From positions 140,001 to 204,000 of the forward strand of contig CALZFC010000243.1 in the NCBI GenBank assembly GCA_945643635.1: DNA of 64,000 bases, written 5' to 3'. The notes beneath the pieces were generated by a model, which was given only the letters and a program-made list of their open reading frames with translations, did not search any database and was not told where the DNA came from. Within the stretch, counting starts at the first letter, position 1, and each line of letters starts with the position of its first letter. The stretch comes from Allodiplogaster sudhausi (taxonomy: Eukaryota > Nematoda > Chromadorea > Rhabditida > Diplogasteridae). A program made the position numbers and the translations under genes. Below, piece after piece: positions 58,218 to 64,000 of this stretch.

Positions 58218-59799
58218 TTTCTTAAACTTATAAGATTTTAAATTAAATTGGATCCTTCCCTAATTTTTAGGCTTTTTTTCCATTCACCAACTTCTTGAAC
58301 AATATTGATCTTTTAACATTTAACTTTTATTTTATGAGCCATCGCAATTCTGGCCCACGCAATTATCAACAGTTTCACGCGTATAAATCACATTAAATTC
58401 AGAACAGAAACAGGCCAATAAATCGTCTTTTTTATCCGGTTTGTTCAAGGCATTAATGAATGGTCGAGGGATCCTGGATGGATTTCGACCATTCCTCGCC
58501 TGCCGGAATCTGACGAAGTGTCCTTATCGTCAGATAAATCGATTAAGTTTAAACGAGTTTAGCTTTGTTTAATGGATTTTGTGAATATTGTAATTCTAAT
58601 AGCGACCGCAGGCGAATTATAACGGAAGTCAAGCGCATGTGTTTCATGTGAAGTGTTAAATCAGTCTTTAACGCGGAAAAAAGTATATAAAATCTTAAAA
58701 AAGGATCTTTTACCTAGATTCAGATGCAACCTCAAAGAAACAATTGTTTTGAGATACAGACGATATCTGCCCAGGATGTTCCCAGACACTAACTAAACGA
58801 GACACTCTCTATCAGCTTCATATAAAAAAAGTGACATTGTGGGGTTCATTCAGAGAATCATGTGAAACATTATTTCCTCCTGCATTGAGTGTTGCGTATA
58901 AATTCATTGCGAAGTTGAGAGTTTCCCAACAATAACCATAATTTTTACTCCCGGGTGGGTGCAATCACGGAGGAGGGAACGGAGCCAAATGTTTCCGGTT
59001 TGACATCACACCAAATGCCGATATTTCCACGTTGTGCTAGTTTCATGCGTCATACAATTCGCTAAAAAAACCTTAATTGATTCGTTCGCGACCGCCAAGA
59101 GAAACAACAACATATGTCATTCCAGTCCGATTGCACAGGGGTCGTCACATCCTAATACAAAAAATTCGAAAAAAATACCTTAAAACAAATTCACTAAAGC
59201 GCTGAAATAAGTTGCGTGCAGGGGTACAAAGCGGCTGGCCTGCACAAAAGAGGCGAAATTGCAGAACGTTTGGTCCTTGAGAGGTCTTGCTAGGCAAGGA
59301 TATCAGGGAAGGCCACATGTCTTAGAATCTTTTTTTAAGTTTAGTCAAACATTTTTTTTTCTCTCTCTCTCGCTCTCAATTTTTGTCTCTTTTTCGTTAT
59401 CCACAAAACCATAAAGGCACAGAATGTTTAAAACAAACAAAAGAGAAATGATATTGTGTGGCCATCCGGTAGTTTCTCTTTCCTAGCGTTCATTAATAGG
59501 CAAAGGGAAAAGATGAAGGCGATAAAGGGAGAATTTAAAATGCAATTTTTAATTAAATAAAAAAAACAAGTGAACAATAAGTAGATGAATAATCTTTTAT
59601 CAGCATACATTTTATCATGATTTTTATGATTTTTAACTAATCTTTCTCTCGATAGAAAGCGGAGAGAGAGAGAGGAAGGAGAGAAAGTGATGAGACAGAG
59701 AAAAGTCAGAAAGGAGAGAGAGTAGAATGAAGTAAAGAAATTGCTTAAACCAGTTAACAAATTCTGCTGATAAAATAGTTCCTCAAAATTCTTTCCTCT
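58218..59799. other. Intergenic; inverted copy of 22.6-23.0 kb upstream flank
   Basis: 58700-58970 matches 22640-22915 in reverse, so the receptor duplication includes about 750 bp of promoter side. 59284-59326 is a 5' fragment of the dispersed repeat. 59450-59500 resembles the PPTase intron 2 block (GGTAGTTTCTCTTTCCTAGC). No gene. Confidence 0.55.
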
Positions 59800-60530
59800 T
59801 CGTTATTGTCGAGCAGAGCAGGGAAGACCACATATCTAACTATGTTCATGTGTTCTTTTTATTGTTTTGTCAAAAAAAAATTTATTTACACATCCTCATC
59901 CAAAAATCGTTGTTATTTCTCTCGCTCTCTCTCCCTCTCTTTTATTCTTTCTCTCTGTGCTCTCATTCTCTTCTTTAGCCTTTCTCGCAATCTGCGATTA
60001 TAGAAGGAGATCGCATAGCCAATAATGATGATATTTTATGAATCGTTCACTTAATCAACGATATACTAAATAACTTCTTGAAAAGATATTCCTATTTCAA
60101 GTTAAATAATCTCTTTCATTCAAGATTGGCAAGTGATCCGCTTTAGAGGTGACTCACCATGTTGCTGGCTTGGATTGATATATGTATGTACATATAATAA
60201 TAAAAAGCGGACTCTTTTTGACATGTTTATAAAGGAGAGAAGAATAGGACGACTAAGAAAGACTGGATCGATCGATGTGGTGAGAAGGAGATCATATTGA
60301 AAGGACGGTCACTAGGCAGTCTCAGCCGAGGCTGGTTCCGGCTGGCAGATCAAAGTGAGTCATAACAAACAACTTATCACTAGAACCTTTCATGTATCTT
60401 TTCTTTGTCTCTCTCTGTCTTTCTCTCCCTCTTTTCCTCTATCTCTCCCATCTCTCTATCTCTCTCTCTCTCCCTCTCTCTCCCTCTTCCTCTCTCTCTC
60501 TTTCTCTCTCTCTCTTTCTCTCTCTTGGCA
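59800..60530 (+). repeat. Dispersed repeat unit, copy at 59.8 kb
   Basis: GTTATTGTCGAGCAGAGCAG and CCACATATC start the unit; GGTGACTCACCATGTTGCTGG and CCGGCTGGCAGATCAAAGTG follow; it ends in CT (60400-60525) that runs straight into the duplicated exon at 60533. Confidence 0.65.
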
Positions 60531-60532
60531 GG

Positions 60533-60683
60533 CGTCCAAATCGCCCGCCGAGTGGGTGAAGTGGAAGTGACGTGCCTGCACGACATGGCAGAGATGTGCG
60601 GCGCTTCCGCCCTTGCATTCTTCTCGTTGACTTCCCTTCTTTTCGCTCTCTTCTTCGCAGTATCTTCTCAAATGTTTATGTGA
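60533..60683 (+). pseudogene. Duplicate of the last exon of the Cys-rich secreted gene
   Basis: Same length and frame as exon 44707-44858, over 90 percent identical by eye, including the GGCAG acceptor: VQIARRVGEVEVTCLHDMAE with Met for Thr after Glu, and a hydrophobic end ALAFFSLTSLLFALFFAV. No upstream exons of the parent gene are present, so it is an orphan exon, although open and with an AATATA-type downstream sequence. Confidence 0.8.
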
Positions 60684-61140
60684 CTAATATATAAAGATAA
60701 ACCATGTGCATACATATATATATTTGTCGAAAAGAATGGAAATGTGCGAATGATGGGAATAAAGATGTACAAGCTTCTAATAATAAGTGCGCTCAAAACA
60801 TTTCATATAAATGTTACATCAATTTCGTGAAGTCATCATAAATACAATTTCAACGACGACAACAGCGTTTTTTTTGGCAAAAAAACATTGGAAAACCAAA
60901 CCACGTCAGCAATTTCTGCAAATTTAAATGCTCAATATATATACTTATAATCTTCTTGAACACGTTTGATTAATTCACTTTAGGAATAATAGTATTTCAC
61001 CTTTCAAAGGTCAGTGAACTGATTAAAGTTAATTATTGCTTTCGTTTTCTTAACGAATCTTTGATCTCTAAAAATTAGCTTTTGTAAGTACAAGTATCGA
61101 ATGTGTACTAAGGATTGCAGATATGAAAATTTTGACATAA
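60684..61140. other. Intergenic, AT-rich
   Basis: The first 200 bp resembles the 3' flank at 44880-45070 (GTGCGAATGATG, TGTACAA(T/G)CTTCTA, GTGCTCA). The later part is the upstream flank shared with 52.1 kb. Confidence 0.5.
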
Positions 61141-61148
61141 AAAAAAGA

Positions 61149-61156
61149 TATAAAAG
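61149..61156 (+). promoter_or_regulatory. TATA box of small-gene copy 2
   Basis: TATAAAAG, about 84 bases before the start codon at 61233, in a flank conserved with copy 1 (which has AATAAAAGG there). Confidence 0.5.
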
Positions 61157-61232
61157 GGCTGATCGGAAAGAATTTCCATCATTGCTTGCTCCTTTAACCC
61201 CGCTGGTAGGTCGACTCCTCTCTGCCTCTCCA

Positions 61233-61632
61233 ATGGACAAGTCCGCCTACTTCGCCGCCCCCGCTGCCTCTGGGAAACTACGGAACCGGCGGCAAGAACT
61301 ACGTCTCCGAGGGATACGCCTGGGACGCCGCCCCCGCAGCCTCGCAGCCTGCTCCGGCCTACGGGCAGCAGCAGGGCTACGGGCAGAATCAGAGTTCGAT
61401 TTCCTTTGAACTCCCCCCCCCCCTTTTTGCAAACGCAAAATCGCTCTAATTGCCTATTCACTTTCCATCTAGTTTCTGTTGCTTATAATACCCTTTCTCT
61501 CGTCTCGTGCAACTCATAAAATTCTTTTGATTGTCCCTACTAACTTTCCTACCGTAAAACCCCCTTCTCTTTCCAGATCTGCCGGTGACGAAGCCCCGCC
61601 TCGACCAGTCGTGCTACCTCGGCCCGAACTAG
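61233..61632 (+). pseudogene. Small Gly/Tyr/Gln-rich gene, copy 2 (frameshifted)
   Basis: Exons 61233-61393 and 61577-61632, same structure as copy 1. MDKSAYFAAPAAS is followed by a 5-bp loss relative to copy 1 (TCTGGGAAAC against TCTGGCGCCGGAAAC), shifting out of the frame that reads GNYGTGGKNYVSEGYAWDAA, then QPAPAYGQQQGYGQNQ and LPVTKPRLDQSCYLGPN. AATAAA lies near 61686. The broken site is the same as in copy 1 but the lesion differs. Confidence 0.6.
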
Positions 61633-61699
61633 GCGGATGCGGCACCCTCTCAACTCTCCCTTCATCTCTTGCCCCTTTCACTAGTACAATAAATACGAG

Positions 61700-62832
61700 C
61701 GCATGTAAAGTATAGAATATCGCATTTACATATATGTTTATTTGCCTATCACAAAGGCGAAGCTGCGCCTTGAGAATTGAGGGAAAGGAGGAGTTGAAGG
61801 ACAAAATGAAATGGTGAACCGGGAAATGTGGATACCCAAACGCATTGAACTGAAAATCAGCGTACAATTGTTTGGTAATTAACTGATAAAATGGATGCTA
61901 GAAATCACCTATCAACATATTATAAACAATTTTATTTTAAGAATGCATTTAACAATTATATGAGAATATCATATTCAATATTCAGTTCAAATGTTGATCT
62001 TATTGAACTTTCTGCCGATCTGCCGCGCAAGACGTTTCTTTCTCTCTCGCTCTCTTTCTCTCCCCTCTCTCTCGCTAGTCACTATATGGAGCAGGAAAGA
62101 CAATCCAGTGTTCATGCGCTCTTTCCAATCGTAAATAGCGAGAGTGAATCCTCTTTATGTTTATGCATATTGAATGTTGTAAGCCAAAAAACAATACATT
62201 AATATGATTTATGCCAATATTAAAACCACCCGAACGAATGCCATTTTAAAATATGAAGAATTTTAATCAAGAGATTTCTTTACCTCTTTACCTCTCTCTT
62301 CCCACAATATATATCTCCCTCTCCCTCACGCTCTATATGTCACTGACTCTCTTTCTCTCTCTCTCTCTGCCCCTCTCTCCCTCTGCTCTCTCTCTCCCTT
62401 TCTCTTTCTCTCTTTCACTGGTTGACTAAGGCCCGCGCGGGTTAGTCCTCTTCCATGACTGCTTGAAAAAAAGCCAAATGTCGTTAAAAAAGAACTTAAA
62501 AAAAAAGAAGATTTAACATCTGTTTTTAGTTTGTAGAGTTACTCGACTGGCTTCATATACCAGGCCCCTTCTTCCCGAGATCATCTCCTCAATGCAGCAA
62601 TTTTTTTCAGTCTCGCTATCTTCAATTCCCTGACCCACCTCCTCTGCCGTCTTACCAAGCTTCTCCTCATATTTTGACTCCCAACATTTGGATGTCATAC
62701 ACCAATGAAATAATGCATGTTTATTATAAGATGAGATAAAGTATACGTCTCTCGACTCCTACAAATGCTACCGATCTCCGAGACACAGTTATAAAAAAGA
62801 AAAATTTTATTGTCTTGTAAAAACAAATAGTT
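61700..62832. other. Intergenic, no gene recognised
   Basis: CT-rich patches at 62040-62080 and 62290-62420. On the minus strand AATAAA (62805-62812 region) is the likely polyadenylation signal of the next feature. Confidence 0.5.
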
Positions 62833-63045
62833 CTATAATGGCGCTGAGACAAGGCGCTTCTTCTTGTAGTTGGCGAGAGAGCCGACCAGTTGAAGAGAGG
62901 GTCTCGCCTTGGACAGACAGACAGAGGCTATGGTGTGGGGGAGACGGCGGGCAGGGGAGGGCTCGTCGGTCGAGGGAGTGGACGGCAGGCGGATCTCTCG
63001 CATGTACAGCAGATTCAACAACAGAATGTATTTTTTTTTTAACAA
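62833..63045 (-). CDS. Small minus-strand ORF or last exon, unknown
   Basis: Open for 70 codons from ATG 63045 to TAG 62833. The GC-rich part reads REIRLPSTPSTDEPSPARRL and ends VGSLANYKKKRLVSAPL; AATAAA follows 20-30 bases after the stop. It could be a single-exon gene or a last exon joined at GCGAG (63004). Base composition differs from the surrounding AT-rich DNA. No family recognised. Confidence 0.35.
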   Translation of the reverse strand: MLKKKYILLLNLLYMREIRLPSTPSTDEPSPARRLPHTIASVCLSKARPSLQLVGSLANYKKKRLVSAPL

Positions 63046-63522
63046 AAGAATGTATTTTTAGTGTGATGTTGAGAACTATAAAATTCTAGAACAAATTACT
63101 AATTATCAAAATTTTTCAGCGCAAAACCGAATACTTCCTCTATTTTTCTAAAGGCACATAAAAAATAAGGAGACCTTTTTAATAGAAAAAAGTATTCTTC
63201 AGTCCTCGCTGATGAAAATTGAGATTATTTATCGATTGTGTTGCAAATGTGTATCCCTAGCAGTGCGATATTCAAATTGATTTTTACAGTATGAGCGCAA
63301 TCCGTTCGAAACCTCTTATTACTTGAATTTAAATGCATTTCAGATTATCAGGAACTTCGAACGGAATTTAATCGTACTGTATAAAATAATTATGATCTAG
63401 CACTTGACAGGATACATAGTCGCATACTTTTTTATCTATAAAATAAATATTTTACTCGTTCTCTACTTACCATTTTCCATCGGAATTTTTTATATTTCCG
63501 ATAATTACTTTTTTTATTGCAG

Positions 63523-63597
63523 CAAAACGAGCCCGAGGCCCCAACCATCGTTGAAAAAGAAGAGCCAATCGACTACAACGACACTCCTTGCTGTTAA
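63523..63597 (+). CDS. Possible last exon ending in Cys-Cys
   Basis: A good acceptor (TTTTTTTATTGCAG) is followed by 24 codons, QNEPEAPTIVEKEEPIDYND then TPCC, and a stop. An acidic tail with a terminal CC is what Rab-type prenylated proteins have, but no GTPase exon was found upstream, so this is only a hint. Confidence 0.3.
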   Translation, partial: QNEPEAPTIVEKEEPIDYNDTPCC

Positions 63598-63661
63598 CAT
63601 TTCGTCTATTGAAAGGAATTGTTTTTAATATATTTAAATAGTAGATTCCTTGTTTATCCTT

Positions 63662-64000
63662 TTATTTGGATCCATAATATTCCTGCTTTCCATTAGCCGT
63701 CTCCTCCAACGTGAACTTCCACTGGAAGTTGCCGCTGTCCGTCTTTGACTCCTCGGCTGAAACTGACTGGTCATCTTCACGTGAGATGCGTGCCAACTGC
63801 TCATGGTATATAGACACTTTTTATTACGTTATTGATACCATTTCATTCTTTTCTTTCTTAAATTTCATGTGAATAAGCCATAGCATGGCGAGCATCATGT
63901 TGAAATACTAACATGCGAACTTGCGTACATTTCTTGCCATCTTTCCTGAAGGGGCTTATTAGGATCATTTTCTTGTCTATCCTCTGATAAGCCATCAGTT
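63662..64000 (-). CDS. 3' end of an unknown minus-strand gene
   Basis: Two exons read: 64000-63925 (partial; NDPNKPLQERWQEMY) and 63799-63662 (QLARISREDDQSVSAEESKT, then SGNFQWKFTLEET, ending YYGSK and stop). The intron would be GC-AG, with donor GCAAGT and acceptor ATGAG; phases agree. The gene continues beyond the right edge. The product was not recognised; the composition is hydrophilic and acidic. Confidence 0.5.

Noticed and set aside
1..64000. CRISPR arrays, prophage, bacterial operons
   Set aside because: The sequence is eukaryotic; the tandem repeats seen are microsatellites and minisatellites without spacer structure.

Overview
The window is nuclear DNA of a nematode. The evidence is a perfect 22-nt SL1 spliced-leader sequence at 45873-45894, chemoreceptor genes of the Str-like and Srg-like serpentine families, a cysteine-rich secreted protein of the CPG4/DUF19 style, and multi-exon genes with short GT-AG introns. 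The DNA is unusually rich in (GA)n/(CT)n tracts, which fill many introns. I cannot name the species.

Layout. 132-12913 (+): a nearly complete rbm-25 (splicing factor with an RRM and a PWI domain, 21 coding exons), with a Mutator-like MITE, a hAT-like MITE and an 88-bp minisatellite in its introns. 13644-16166 (+): a 7-exon AASDHPPT-type 4'-phosphopantetheinyl transferase. 16361-18260: a TA-flanked MITE and a partial duplicate of the rbm-25 3' end. 18537-21035 (-): a Str-like chemoreceptor whose N-terminal exon was not found. 23008-24410 (+): an intact 7-exon Srg-like chemoreceptor, with an inverted, apparently frameshifted paralogue at 56862-58217 (-). 26982-32150 (+): a 14-exon SH2 plus tyrosine-kinase-like protein with Arg at the VAIK lysine and Glu at the DFG aspartate. 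32151-36632: gene-poor DNA with two dead copies of PPTase exon 3. 36633-38951 (+): an 8-exon long-chain mannitol/polyol dehydrogenase. 41580-44858 (+): a 7-exon cysteine-rich secreted or GPI-anchored protein, whose last exon is duplicated at 60533-60683.

45384-52085 holds two non-LTR retrotransposons. One (+, 45873-about 50138) begins exactly with SL1 and sits, in opposite orientation, inside an older one. 52323-52695 and 61233-61632 are two copies of a small Gly/Tyr/Gln-rich gene, each frameshifted differently at the same place. 53519-55702 is a large inverted repeat. The right edge holds the 3' end of a minus-strand gene.

There is no operon-like functional theme: the four large plus-strand genes are housekeeping or metabolic, and the chemoreceptors are a local divergent pair. 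The common thread is heavy exon-scale duplication and repeat growth. Pieces of at least five genes recur as partial copies, often next to one dispersed repeat family and CT tracts. Exon boundaries were read by hand from splice signals, frame continuity and family resemblance; no transcript evidence was available.
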